A stretch of 52,969 nt of DNA from positions 1 through 52,969 of the forward strand of contig CANQRY010000004.1 in NCBI GenBank assembly GCA_947626335.1, written 5' to 3'. How positions within the stretch are numbered: position 1 is the stretch's first letter; every line of letters begins with the position of its first letter. Made by a program: the position numbers and the translations under genes. The stretch comes from an uncultured Clostridia bacterium. Lineage in GTDB: Bacteria; Bacillota; Clostridia; TANB77; CAG-508. The notes beneath the pieces were generated by a model that saw nothing but the letters and a program-made list of their open reading frames with translations, searched no databases and was not told the DNA's origin. Below, in pieces: positions 34,516-42,874 of this stretch.

Positions 34516-36954
34516 ATGAAAGTATTATTTGCCGTAAATAATGAAAGCATTTCTGAATCTATAATAAAAAAATATCAACAAGACTATAAAGAAATTATTT
34601 CAGCAAAGAATGTATATTATTTTAATGCAATTATTAAAGAGTTACAAAGAGATAAAACTTATGATAGAATCATCATAAGCGAAGATTTACAGCCATTTTC
34701 AAATAATAATTATGATGCAATAGATAAATTTATTTTTGAAAAAATGGATAACATTAGTGATGAAGCAACAAGTGAATCTGGAAATGATATTCCAATTATT
34801 TTAATATGCACAGATAGAAGAGAAAAAGCAGAGCCACTATTAGTAAAACTATTTGGAATAGGTGTGTATAACGCAATACTTGGCAAAGATAGAAGCATTA
34901 CTCAAGTTTGCGAGTTATTAGCAAGACCACGTACTAAAAAAGAAGCAAAAGTATATTATCACATTGATTCTGAAGACGTAGATTATAAAGTAGAGAATGA
35001 AGGAGATGTTAGTGAAGTAGAAATTCAAAACATCTTAAATCATTATAAAAAAATTGGTGGAAATGAAGAAAAATATGTGGAAAGTTTTGACCATATTGCT
35101 AGCCAATATACAGATTCACAATTAAGACTAATTGCTAAATTTTTACCACTAAATGTAAAGGCAGTTTTAGAGGCAAGCAGTGCAAAATACCAAGAAGTAG
35201 TTTCATTTGGTAGCTCAAAACCAAAATCGGAGCCATATACTCCGCCACAACTTAAAACTAAAACAAAACCTGCTAAAACCTCAATATTCTCAAGAAAGAA
35301 AAAAGAAGAACCAGTAGAAAATAATGAAGGTTTAGATTTAATAGAAAAAAATATAAATGATAACAAACTTAAAGAGCCTGTTATTATTCCATCTGCAATA
35401 AATGTTTCAAATGTAAGAAAAATGGAACCAAATAATTTATCAAATGAGAATGATGCACAAAAAGTAGAGCAAGAGCCAATACCACAAAATATTAATGAGC
35501 CTCAAGGAATAGATGATATGTTTGAAGAAGTTCCTGAAGTAGTGGAAAGCACTGTTAATGTAGAAGAACCAAAAAGAGGCAGAGGTAGACCTAAAAAATT
35601 AACTGCTCAAGTGCCAAAGCAGGAAGCAAATGAACCAAAAAGAGGTAGAGGCAGACCTAAAAAAATAGTTCCTACAGAAATTGATAATCAAGAAACTAAT
35701 ATTGAAGAAACAGAGAACGTACAAGAGGTAACAGAAACTCAAACTTCAAATAATGTAAATCAAAATAATAATGGGTCATATAGCACTACTCCTGTAAACT
35801 TATTCGAATTAGGAGATGAAAATACTACTGAAAATATAGCCTCACAAAATTCTTCTCCTATGGATGACATGATTTTACCAGGACTAGATGATGAAAACTT
35901 ATTTGCAGAAAATGAAATTTTAAATAATGATTTCAAACCTAAAGCAAATAAAGAAGAGCCATTATTTACAAATACACAAAATGAACCAGTAAATGAAATA
36001 CAAAATCAAGTACAACCTGAAGAAGGTTTATATAACTCAAATACAGTTGAAAATGTTAATAATTATTCTGAAAGCATTCAAAATACAAACTCTATGTTTA
36101 CTAAAGATAAAAAAATTGTTGCATTTGTTGGAACATCAAAAAATGGAACTTCATTTTTAGTAAACAACGTAGCAGAAATGCTATCACAAAGTGGAATAGA
36201 TATTGCAATTTTAGATTTAACACAAAATAAAAATGCATATTATATTTATACAGAAAACGAAGAAACTCTTAGAAAAAAGGCATTTTCTTGTATAGAGGAC
36301 CTAAGAGCTGGAAAAGCAAATGGAATTGAAGTTCATAAAAATTTAACAGTTTATACAACTCTTCCAGGCGAAAATGAAAGCTTTGAAGATTATACAGCAA
36401 TACTTCAAACTTTATCAAAAAATTATTCATTGGTTATACTAGATTGTGATTTTGATACAAACTATAATTATTTTAGAGAAGCACAAGAAATATACTTGGT
36501 ACAAAGCTTAGATGTACTTACAATACAGCCATTAACAGCATTTTTAAGAGACTTAAAATCAAAAAACATATTATTACCAGATAAAATTAGAATAGTTTTA
36601 AATAAAGTTGTTAAACTAAGAAGTATCTCAGACAAAACTATTATTGGTGGAATGGCATATTATAATGACCCAGCAATGTCATTCATGACAGAACTATTTA
36701 ACAAAGATACAGTAAAATATTGTACAATACCATTTGAAGAACAAACATATTCAAAGTACTTAGAAGGTTTAATAAATTGCAAAATTACTTTAAATGGATA
36801 TTCAAAAAACTTTTTATCAATACTAAAAACATTAGGAGATATGGTGTATCCTTTAATAAATAATAGAAAAGTTAACTACAATAACTACCAAAACCAAAGT
36901 AATTTTTCTAATAGCATAAATGATACATTAAATAAAATGAAAAATAATTATTAA
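34516..36954 (+). CDS. TadZ/CpaE-like protein with receiver-like N-terminus and two AT-hooks
   Basis: 812 aa. Residues 1-135 resemble an atypical receiver domain (FAVNNESISESIIKKYQ, DRIIISEDLQPF, IPIILICTDRREKAEP). Residues 220-530 are a long low-complexity linker rich in Glu, Asn, Pro and Gln. It contains two AT-hook motifs KRGRGRPKK (353-361 and 375-383). Residues 530-790 form a MinD/ParA-type fold whose P-loop is GTSKNGTS (539-546), lacking the canonical GKT lysine, as in TadZ-type atypical ATPases. VILDCDFDTNYNYF is the Walker B-like strand. TadZ proteins place pilus machines at cell poles, but AT-hooks are not expected there. SD GGAGGGG is partly inside the preceding gene. Confidence 0.78.
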   Translation: MKVLFAVNNESISESIIKKYQQDYKEIISAKNVYYFNAIIKELQRDKTYDRIIISEDLQPFSNNNYDAIDKFIFEKMDNISDEATSESGNDIPIILICTDRREKAEPLLVKLFGIGVYNAILGKDRSITQVCELLARPRTKKEAKVYYHIDSEDVDYKVENEGDVSEVEIQNILNHYKKIGGNEEKYVESFDHIASQYTDSQLRLIAKFLPLNVKAVLEASSAKYQEVVSFGSSKPKSEPYTPPQLKTKTKPAKTSIFSRKKKEEPVENNEGLDLIEKNINDNKLKEPVIIPSAINVSNVRKMEPNNLSNENDAQKVEQEPIPQNINEPQGIDDMFEEVPEVVESTVNVEEPKRGRGRPKKLTAQVPKQEANEPKRGRGRPKKIVPTEIDNQETNIEETENVQEVTETQTSNNVNQNNNGSYSTTPVNLFELGDENTTENIASQNSSPMDDMILPGLDDENLFAENEILNNDFKPKANKEEPLFTNTQNEPVNEIQNQVQPEEGLYNSNTVENVNNYSESIQNTNSMFTKDKKIVAFVGTSKNGTSFLVNNVAEMLSQSGIDIAILDLTQNKNAYYIYTENEETLRKKAFSCIEDLRAGKANGIEVHKNLTVYTTLPGENESFEDYTAILQTLSKNYSLVILDCDFDTNYNYFREAQEIYLVQSLDVLTIQPLTAFLRDLKSKNILLPDKIRIVLNKVVKLRSISDKTIIGGMAYYNDPAMSFMTELFNKDTVKYCTIPFEEQTYSKYLEGLINCKITLNGYSKNFLSILKTLGDMVYPLINNRKVNYNNYQNQSNFSNSINDTLNKMKNNY

Positions 36955-36983
36955 ACTATATAAAGCAAAAAAGAGGTGATTTT

Positions 36984-38072
36984 TTGATACTCATAGTAAT
37001 TATAATATTGGTACTAATTGTACTTTTACTTATGGCATATAATATATCCATACATAAAAAAATACAAGCATTCCAAAACTTAAACCAAAAAATAACAAGC
37101 CTAAACGTATTACAAGAATTTATGAATACAATTAGTGAAGTTACCTCTGTAGACGAAAAAATCAAAAAAATAAACGAAATTCTAATAGAAAGGTATCAAA
37201 TAAAATACTCTACAATTGTAATTTATAATGGAACAGACTACATAGTTAAAGCATCTAATGTAGACGAAAAACACTGGGACACATTAAGAAATTTGCACAA
37301 CGAAGAAATTTTTAAAGACAGCATAAACACTGCTACACCAAAATATATTACCATTGAAAAAGAAGGCGAAAGACTTCCATATCAAAAAATGGAATTTGGT
37401 AGAGCAAAATCTGCAATGTTCTTCCCTCTATATGTTGAAAATATTTATATTGGTTATTGGATAATAGAAGGAAACAAGCCACACGAATTTGACAACATAG
37501 ATACAACAATTTTAGAGGTAATAAGAAACAACATAGTATCTGTATTAAAAACAGTAGAAAATCAACAGGTAATTGAAAACATTGTTAGAGACGACCTATT
37601 TAGTAGTTTAAAATCAGCAGAATACTTATATGGAGAAGGCAAAAAAGTAATAGATCAATACACAACTTCTACAATTTGTTTATTTAGAATTACAAACCTA
37701 GAAGAAATAAACGAAAAATTTGGTAGAGAAGTAGGTAACCAAATAGTTACAGAAGTAAGCAAAATTGTAAAAAGCAGTTTAGCCGAAGAATATATTTTTG
37801 TAAGATATATGGGACCAAAATTTGCAATTGCATTTTCTGGAATAGACATAGATGCAGTAGGCAATTTCTTAAAAGAAATAAAGCCTAAAGTAGAAAATAC
37901 TGAAGTAGAAGTAGAAATTCAAGGCAAAAAAGAAATACAAATTGCAAAGCCAAAACTAAACTTTGTAGTATCTACATATTATAAAAGAACTGCATTAGAA
38001 GGTTTAACAAAAAAATTAGAAGAATATCTAGATAATGCTCCAAAGGAAGAAAGTACAATTAATTATTTATAA
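36984..38072 (+). CDS. Membrane protein with GAF-like and degenerate GGDEF domains
   Basis: 362 aa, TTG start after GAGGTGA. One N-terminal membrane helix (1-20), a short coiled coil (25-48), a GAF-like domain (about 48-190), and a GGDEF-like domain (about 205-355). The active-site loop reads YMGPKF (275-280) where GGDEF would be, so it should not make c-di-GMP. It may act as a sensor or nucleotide-binding scaffold. It follows the TadZ-like gene by 29 bases and probably works with it. Confidence 0.76.
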   Translation: MILIVIIILVLIVLLLMAYNISIHKKIQAFQNLNQKITSLNVLQEFMNTISEVTSVDEKIKKINEILIERYQIKYSTIVIYNGTDYIVKASNVDEKHWDTLRNLHNEEIFKDSINTATPKYITIEKEGERLPYQKMEFGRAKSAMFFPLYVENIYIGYWIIEGNKPHEFDNIDTTILEVIRNNIVSVLKTVENQQVIENIVRDDLFSSLKSAEYLYGEGKKVIDQYTTSTICLFRITNLEEINEKFGREVGNQIVTEVSKIVKSSLAEEYIFVRYMGPKFAIAFSGIDIDAVGNFLKEIKPKVENTEVEVEIQGKKEIQIAKPKLNFVVSTYYKRTALEGLTKKLEEYLDNAPKEESTINYL

Positions 38073-38106
38073 AATTCTAAAAAAATTATTTATAGGAGGG
38101 AAAATT

Positions 38107-38364
38107 ATGATATCTGATGAAACAGTCAGCTTTAAAGTAGAAAAAGACAAAAATGTAAAAACAAAACAAATTTTAAAACAAGTGTATAAAGCTTTAGAGG
38201 AAAAAGGATATAATCCAATTAACCAAATAGTAGGATATATTTTATCAGGGGATCCAACCTATATTACAAGTCACAATGACGCAAGAAATTTAATAAGACA
38301 AGTAGAAAGAGACGAACTTTTAGAAAAAATGGTAAAGAATTATATTGGATTGGACGAAGAATAA
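38107..38364 (+). CDS. ireB: IreB family regulatory phosphoprotein
   Basis: 85 aa from the ATG at 38107 (SD ATAGGAGGG); an upstream ATG at 38035 lies inside the previous gene. The family signature [20 protein letters not shown] and [20 protein letters not shown] are complete. In Enterococcus IreB is phosphorylated on N-terminal threonines by the PASTA kinase IreK; Thr6 and Ser8 are candidates here. The stop overlaps the ruvX start by one base. Confidence 0.95.
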   Translation: MISDETVSFKVEKDKNVKTKQILKQVYKALEEKGYNPINQIVGYILSGDPTYITSHNDARNLIRQVERDELLEKMVKNYIGLDEE

Positions 38365-38795
38365 TGCGAAAACTAGGAATCGATTATGGTGATAGTAGGG
38401 TTGGAATAGCAATCACAGATGCACTTGGTATTACAGCACAAGGACTAGAGACAATTAACCATCAAGGAAATGATAAAATAATTTTAAAAAGATTAGATGA
38501 AATCTTAAATGAATATGATATTGATGGATTTGTTGTTGGAATGCCAATAAACATGGATGGAACAAAAACAACAAGAGTAGAAGTAACAGAAAAATTTATA
38601 CATAAATTAAGGTGTAAATATCCTAAAATTACAGTAGATACTGTAGATGAAAGACTAACCACCGTTGCCGCACATAAGACAATGAACTATTTGCAAATAA
38701 ACAAAAATAAAAAAAGAAAAATTGTAGACACAATTTCAGCAGTTTACATTTTAGAAACTTATATGAACAAACAAAAAAATACAAGTAACTTCTAG
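38364..38795 (+). CDS. ruvX: Holliday junction resolvase-like protein RuvX
   Basis: 143 aa. RNase H-like fold with acidic residues in [19 protein letters not shown] (Asp7), DERLTTVAAHK (Asp-Glu) and KIVDTISAVYILETYM (Asp). YqgF/RuvX acts on DNA or pre-16S rRNA depending on the species. It is translationally coupled to ireB, the standard Firmicutes arrangement. Confidence 0.95.
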   Translation: MRKLGIDYGDSRVGIAITDALGITAQGLETINHQGNDKIILKRLDEILNEYDIDGFVVGMPINMDGTKTTRVEVTEKFIHKLRCKYPKITVDTVDERLTTVAAHKTMNYLQINKNKKRKIVDTISAVYILETYMNKQKNTSNF

Positions 38796-38881
38796 GTTGC
38801 ATATATTTAAAAAAAATGTAAATAATAAAAGAGATATTAACATTGAAAAAATATATAAATAAACGAAAGGAGAAATTAAAA

Positions 38882-39199
38882 ATGAGTGAAAATGAAAACG
38901 AAAATTTAAATAATGGAGAGGAATTAGATAATATATTAGTTCTAAACGATGAAGAAGGAAATGAGGTAGAATTTGAATTTCTTGACTTAATAGAATATGA
39001 AGGAGAAGAATATGTAGTATTATTACCAGTTGAGGAAGAAGAAACAGAAGAACCAGGAGAAGTAGTAATATTAAAACTAGAAGATACAGAGTCAGAAGAC
39101 GAAGAATCTTATGTAAGTGTAGACGATGAAGAAGTACTTAATAAAGTATTTGAAATATTTAAACAAAAATTTGAAGATGAGTTCAATTTTGTAGATTAG
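38882..39199 (+). CDS. DUF1292 domain protein
   Basis: 105 aa from the ATG at 38882 (SD AAAGGAG); an earlier ATG at 38843 lacks one. Highly acidic. LVLNDEEGNEVEFEFLDLIEYEGEEYVVLLP is the DUF1292 core, followed by EVVILKLEDTE and EVLNKVFEIFKQKFEDEF. It regularly follows ireB-ruvX. Its function is unknown. Confidence 0.93.
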   Translation: MSENENENLNNGEELDNILVLNDEEGNEVEFEFLDLIEYEGEEYVVLLPVEEEETEEPGEVVILKLEDTESEDEESYVSVDDEEVLNKVFEIFKQKFEDEFNFVD

Positions 39200-39236
39200 T
39201 AGTAAAAATATATAATATAAAAAGGAGAAAAAACAA

Positions 39237-39716
39237 ATGAAAAACTTATCTAGCTGGCTAATAGCCATGTTTGCTTTTATGTTTTGGGCATTCCGTGTAG
39301 TTGCAACAGTTATGTACTCAATGGGAAAAGACTTTATAGCAGCTCCACCTAATGGTAATATTGCAATGGAAATTGTATTATTATTTGTAACATTTATTTG
39401 TATTTGCCTTATAACTGCAAGAAAATTATTACCAACTTTAATTTATTTAATAGCACATGCATTATATTATGGAATTTACTTATATCAAAATGTATTATTA
39501 CTAATAGATGGAACAGCGTCTATGAATTCATATATTGATTTATTAGTAGCGTTAGTTGGTATTGCAATACCACTTTTCGCATTCTTTGATGTATTGCTTG
39601 ATAGAAACAGAAAAGCACACCCAACAGACAAAAAAACAGATTGGTTTTACAAAAATGCAGAATATGATAGAAAAATGGATGAAAGAGCAGACAAAAACCA
39701 ATATAGAACTTTATAA
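39237..39716 (+). CDS. Four-helix membrane hypothetical protein
   Basis: 159 aa. Hydrophobic segments near 5-27, 43-62, 65-85 and 98-121. The C-terminal 35 residues are charged and predicted cytoplasmic (RNRKAHPTDKKTDWFYKNAE). Family not recognised. SD AAAAGGAG; it follows DUF1292 by 37 bases and may be the last gene of that operon. Confidence 0.75.
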   Translation: MKNLSSWLIAMFAFMFWAFRVVATVMYSMGKDFIAAPPNGNIAMEIVLLFVTFICICLITARKLLPTLIYLIAHALYYGIYLYQNVLLLIDGTASMNSYIDLLVALVGIAIPLFAFFDVLLDRNRKAHPTDKKTDWFYKNAEYDRKMDERADKNQYRTL

Positions 39717-39731
39717 TTATATAAATATTTA

Positions 39732-39767
39732 GGGGAATGTTATTTTAAAATAGCATTTCCTTTTTTT
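39732..39767 (+). terminator. Intrinsic terminator
   Basis: GGGGAATGTTATT pairs with AATAGCATTTCC around TTAA, with one or two weak pairs, then TTTTTTT. It closes the ireB-ruvX region. Confidence 0.75.
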
Positions 39768-39848
39768 AAAATAATGACTAATGATACATAAAATATAAAT
39801 AGGTACAATGGTAAAATAGTACAAATTAAAATAAAATGAGGTAGAAAG

Positions 39849-41177
39849 ATGCAAAAAAGAAAAATCAAAAATACAAAAACAAAAGATGAAAAATGGTTTT
39901 TTTCAGATAATAATAAGAACAAAATTCATAATATTAGTGATAAAGATATATACGAATTAATTAAATTGAATAATGAAGAAAAAGAATGGCAAAAAGCTGT
40001 TCAACAAGAAGTTATAAATAGAAATGAAATGGAGATGACACAAGGAGAAATATTAATAGATTTTTTTAGAATGATAAATGCAAAGGGTACTATGATAGAT
40101 TATCCATTTGGACAAAAACTTATAACGTTTGGGAGCACAGGACATCTTTTTAGAGGAGAGAGGCAAATTTTTAGGAAGTCTATCCCTTCATTAAATAGAA
40201 AAATAGAATTATTAGATAAAAAAAGTAAAGAATTATATAGAGCAATTGCTAATCTTAGAATAATTAGATTTAGTGATTTTATTTGGAACTTTGATATTGT
40301 TCCTTTTTGGGAAGCAAAAATGAGTGATGTAAATTATAAAGTTTTAGCTCAACATTATGGTTTTGAAACAAGCTTGCTGGATTTAACAAATGATTTTAAT
40401 ATTGCTCTATTTTTTGCAACTTGCAAATATGTTAAAGAGAATGATTGTTATGTTCCATTAACAGAAAAAGACATTGAAAAATCTGAGAAAACTAAATGGG
40501 GAGTTATTTACCATTCGCCCAATTATATGCTTGATTATTACAATGGAGATAATATATTTAGAATATATGATAAATTTAAACCGGAAGAAATAAAAAATAA
40601 AAAATTCGAAATTGATAGTGGAAAGTTTGATGGAGTAGCATTTCAAACTGGGTTCCAACCGTTTATGAGATGCTCAATGCAAAGTGGTTATGTACTTCCA
40701 ATGAGAGAAGATAACCCTATACAATTAAATAATAGATTTGAAAAAATACATTTTAGACAATCTCCAAAGCTATCTGAAAAAGTTTTTGAAATGATGGAGA
40801 ATGGAAAAAAAGTAATGCCATTTGAAGGAATTAATAAGGCAAAAAAAGTTATAGATGAAATAAAAACAACATTGATTTTTACAGAAAAAGAGATAGAAGA
40901 AGTTTATTACAATGAAGTTGATAAAGAAATTTTTTCAAGTTTAGACGAATTTAAGTATGCCATTACCTCATATAAAATTAATGAAAATTATGATAATGTA
41001 AAGATAGTAGAAAAGATAGAAAATAATTATTTAACTAATGAATTAAAGCAAGAAATTAATGAGCAATATAATGAAAAAGATTTATTAAAATATATAGGAG
41101 GGACAATATATACTAGACCAGAAGATAGAGAATACCTTAGACAGAAATGTATACAGATATATGGAAAGGAAATATGA
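39849..41177 (+). CDS. FRG domain-containing protein
   Basis: 442 aa. The FRG domain is complete: HLFRGERQIFRKSIPSLNRK (F-R-G at 101-103), AQHYGFETSLLDLTNDFNIALFFA near 173-197, then GVIYHSP. The N-terminal 60 residues are basic and charged, the C-terminal 150 residues helical. FRG domains occur in uncharacterised, often accessory or defence-associated proteins; some fold like ADP-ribosyl transferases, which is an inference. It is probably monocistronic, with the DinD-like gene 167 bases downstream under its own promoter. Confidence 0.85.
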   Translation: MQKRKIKNTKTKDEKWFFSDNNKNKIHNISDKDIYELIKLNNEEKEWQKAVQQEVINRNEMEMTQGEILIDFFRMINAKGTMIDYPFGQKLITFGSTGHLFRGERQIFRKSIPSLNRKIELLDKKSKELYRAIANLRIIRFSDFIWNFDIVPFWEAKMSDVNYKVLAQHYGFETSLLDLTNDFNIALFFATCKYVKENDCYVPLTEKDIEKSEKTKWGVIYHSPNYMLDYYNGDNIFRIYDKFKPEEIKNKKFEIDSGKFDGVAFQTGFQPFMRCSMQSGYVLPMREDNPIQLNNRFEKIHFRQSPKLSEKVFEMMENGKKVMPFEGINKAKKVIDEIKTTLIFTEKEIEEVYYNEVDKEIFSSLDEFKYAITSYKINENYDNVKIVEKIENNYLTNELKQEINEQYNEKDLLKYIGGTIYTRPEDREYLRQKCIQIYGKEI

Positions 41178-41211
41178 TAAAATTAAAAATAAAACAGACT
41201 TTTTATAAAAA

Positions 41212-41241
41212 TTGACGAAATAATGAAACAAATGTTATAAT
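41212..41241 (+). promoter_or_regulatory. Promoter with internal AACA/TGTT palindrome before the DinD-like gene
   Basis: TTGACG (41212-41217), 18 bases, TATAAT (41236-41241). AACAAATGTT (41227-41236) abuts the -10 and has inverted AAC/GTT halves, weakly reminiscent of a LexA site. Confidence 0.5.
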
Positions 41242-41343
41242 ATATTCCATTAAAATAAAACATATATTAATGTAGGCTATGAAGATAAAGGTATATTAAT
41301 TAATTTTAGTTGTAGTAAAGAGAATAATAGCAAGGAGGTAATA

Positions 41344-42198
41344 TTGAAAACACTTAGTAATAAATATACTGATAATATTTTTGAAAATATAAAATATATA
41401 GATGAGTTTGGAAATGAATATTGGTTTGCACGTGAATTACAAAAAGTATTAGAATACAAAGACTGGAGAAATTTCCAAAAAGTCATAAATAAAGCAGTGC
41501 TATCTGCAAAAAATAGTATTTCAAATAGGGAAGATTGGGTTGTTGAAGTCAACAAGCCAATAAAAACTGGGAAGGGAAAAAAAGAAATAATTAAAGATTA
41601 TAAATTGCCTAGATATATATGCTATCTTATAGTGCAAAATGCTGATCCAAGTAAAGAAGTTGTTGCTTTAGGGCAAACTTATTTTGCAATTCAAACAAGA
41701 AAACAGGAAATTACAGAGCAAGAATATGAATCTTTATCAGATGATGAAAAAAGATTTTATCAAAGAAAGTTAACTAAGCAAGGTAATTATACACTCCAAA
41801 AAGTAGCTTCATATGCTGGTGTTAAAAATATGGCAGAATTTCATAATGCAGGATATAGAGGATTATATAATGGGGAAACAGCTGATGATATTTTTAAAAG
41901 AAAAAAATTACGTTATAGAGAAGATATACTAGATAACATGAATGAAGATGAATTAGTTGCTAATTTATTTAGAATAAATCAAACGAAGCAAAGATTAATT
42001 AGAGATAATGTACAAGGTGAAAATAATGCCAAGGCTGTTCATTATGAAGTTGGTAAAAAGGTACGAAAAGCTATTCAAGATATTGGTGGAATGATGCCTG
42101 AAGAAATGCCGACACCTAAGAAAAGTTTAAAAGAACTTGAAAAAGAAAAGAAAAAATTAGAAAATAAAGAACAAGAAAAGCTTGAAGAAGTTAAATAA
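41344..42198 (+). CDS. DinD-like (DNA damage-inducible protein D family)
   Basis: 284 aa, TTG start preceded by AAGGAGGT. FGNEYWFARELQKVLEYKDWRNFQKVI is the BRO-N/DinD-type core, followed by LPRYICYLIVQNADPSKEVVALGQTYFA and the long helical region with KQGNYTLQKVASYAGVKNMAEFHNAGYRGLY. The C-terminus is a Lys/Glu coiled coil. In E. coli dinD is SOS-induced and the protein modulates RecA. A possible operator lies in its promoter. Confidence 0.88.
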   Translation: MKTLSNKYTDNIFENIKYIDEFGNEYWFARELQKVLEYKDWRNFQKVINKAVLSAKNSISNREDWVVEVNKPIKTGKGKKEIIKDYKLPRYICYLIVQNADPSKEVVALGQTYFAIQTRKQEITEQEYESLSDDEKRFYQRKLTKQGNYTLQKVASYAGVKNMAEFHNAGYRGLYNGETADDIFKRKKLRYREDILDNMNEDELVANLFRINQTKQRLIRDNVQGENNAKAVHYEVGKKVRKAIQDIGGMMPEEMPTPKKSLKELEKEKKKLENKEQEKLEEVK

Positions 42199-42216
42199 TT
42201 TATGGAAGTGATAAAA

Positions 42217-42657
42217 ATGATTGTAATAAAAAAAAGTAATCATAAAGAACTGAAAGAAGCAATTGATAACAAATTATCCCAATTCAATAGAGAAAAATGT
42301 CAATGGTTAAGAAATAATTCTAGTATTGATCAAAAAGAATACGAAGAAAATGAGCATAATTTTTTTGTATATGTAAATGACAAATTGGTAGGTGGAGCAA
42401 TTGGATATATAAAATATAATTGGTATTTTTTGGATTTATTGTACATTGATGACGAATATCGTGGACAAGATATAGGTACAGAATTAATTAATCGAATTGA
42501 AAAATTGGCTCGAAAAGAAAAATTAGTAGGCATTAGAATGGAAACATGGGACTTTCAAGCTCGAGGTTTTTATGAGAAAAATGGATATATAGTATATGCA
42601 GAAATAAAAGACTGTCCACCTGGTACAATAGATTACTTTTTGAAAAAGGAAATATAA
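42217..42657 (+). CDS. GNAT family N-acetyltransferase
   Basis: 146 aa from the ATG at 42217, favoured by GGAAGTG; an ATG at 42202 is possible. The acetyl-CoA motif is LLYIDDEYRGQDIGTELINRIE (Arg/Gln-x-x-Gly-x-Gly/Thr), and GIRMETWDFQARGFYEKNGYIV is the usual fourth strand. The C-terminal PPGTIDYFLKKEI suggests a small-molecule acetyltransferase of the GCN5 type. It is 18 bases after the DinD-like gene, likely co-transcribed. Confidence 0.86.
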   Translation: MIVIKKSNHKELKEAIDNKLSQFNREKCQWLRNNSSIDQKEYEENEHNFFVYVNDKLVGGAIGYIKYNWYFLDLLYIDDEYRGQDIGTELINRIEKLARKEKLVGIRMETWDFQARGFYEKNGYIVYAEIKDCPPGTIDYFLKKEI

Positions 42658-42682
42658 TAAATTTTATTAGAAAGTGATAAAA

Positions 42683-42874
42683 ATGGAGGGGCTTAAAAAT
42701 AGTATATTAACCTTGAACAGTAATTTTGATGGTAGAGTTAGTATGTACATGATAATTATGAGTGATAATATTATAACAAGCAAAATGATTGAGTATTTAG
42801 GTTATGATGACAAAAATAAGGCTATAAAAAAATTAATTACAAAGGAAGTGAAAAAATGGACGAAAATAAAATGA
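42683..42874 (+). CDS. Small hypothetical protein of uncertain reality
   Basis: 63 aa from the ATG at 42683 with AAAGTG upstream (GTG at 42674 is an alternative). Mixed helix prediction, basic C-terminus. No family. It ends inside the start region of rbgA, sharing bases 42871-42874 with the rbgA ATG. Its leader GAAAGTGATAAAAATG is nearly the same as that of the GNAT gene. Confidence 0.35.
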   Translation: MEGLKNSILTLNSNFDGRVSMYMIIMSDNIITSKMIEYLGYDDKNKAIKKLITKEVKKWTKIK

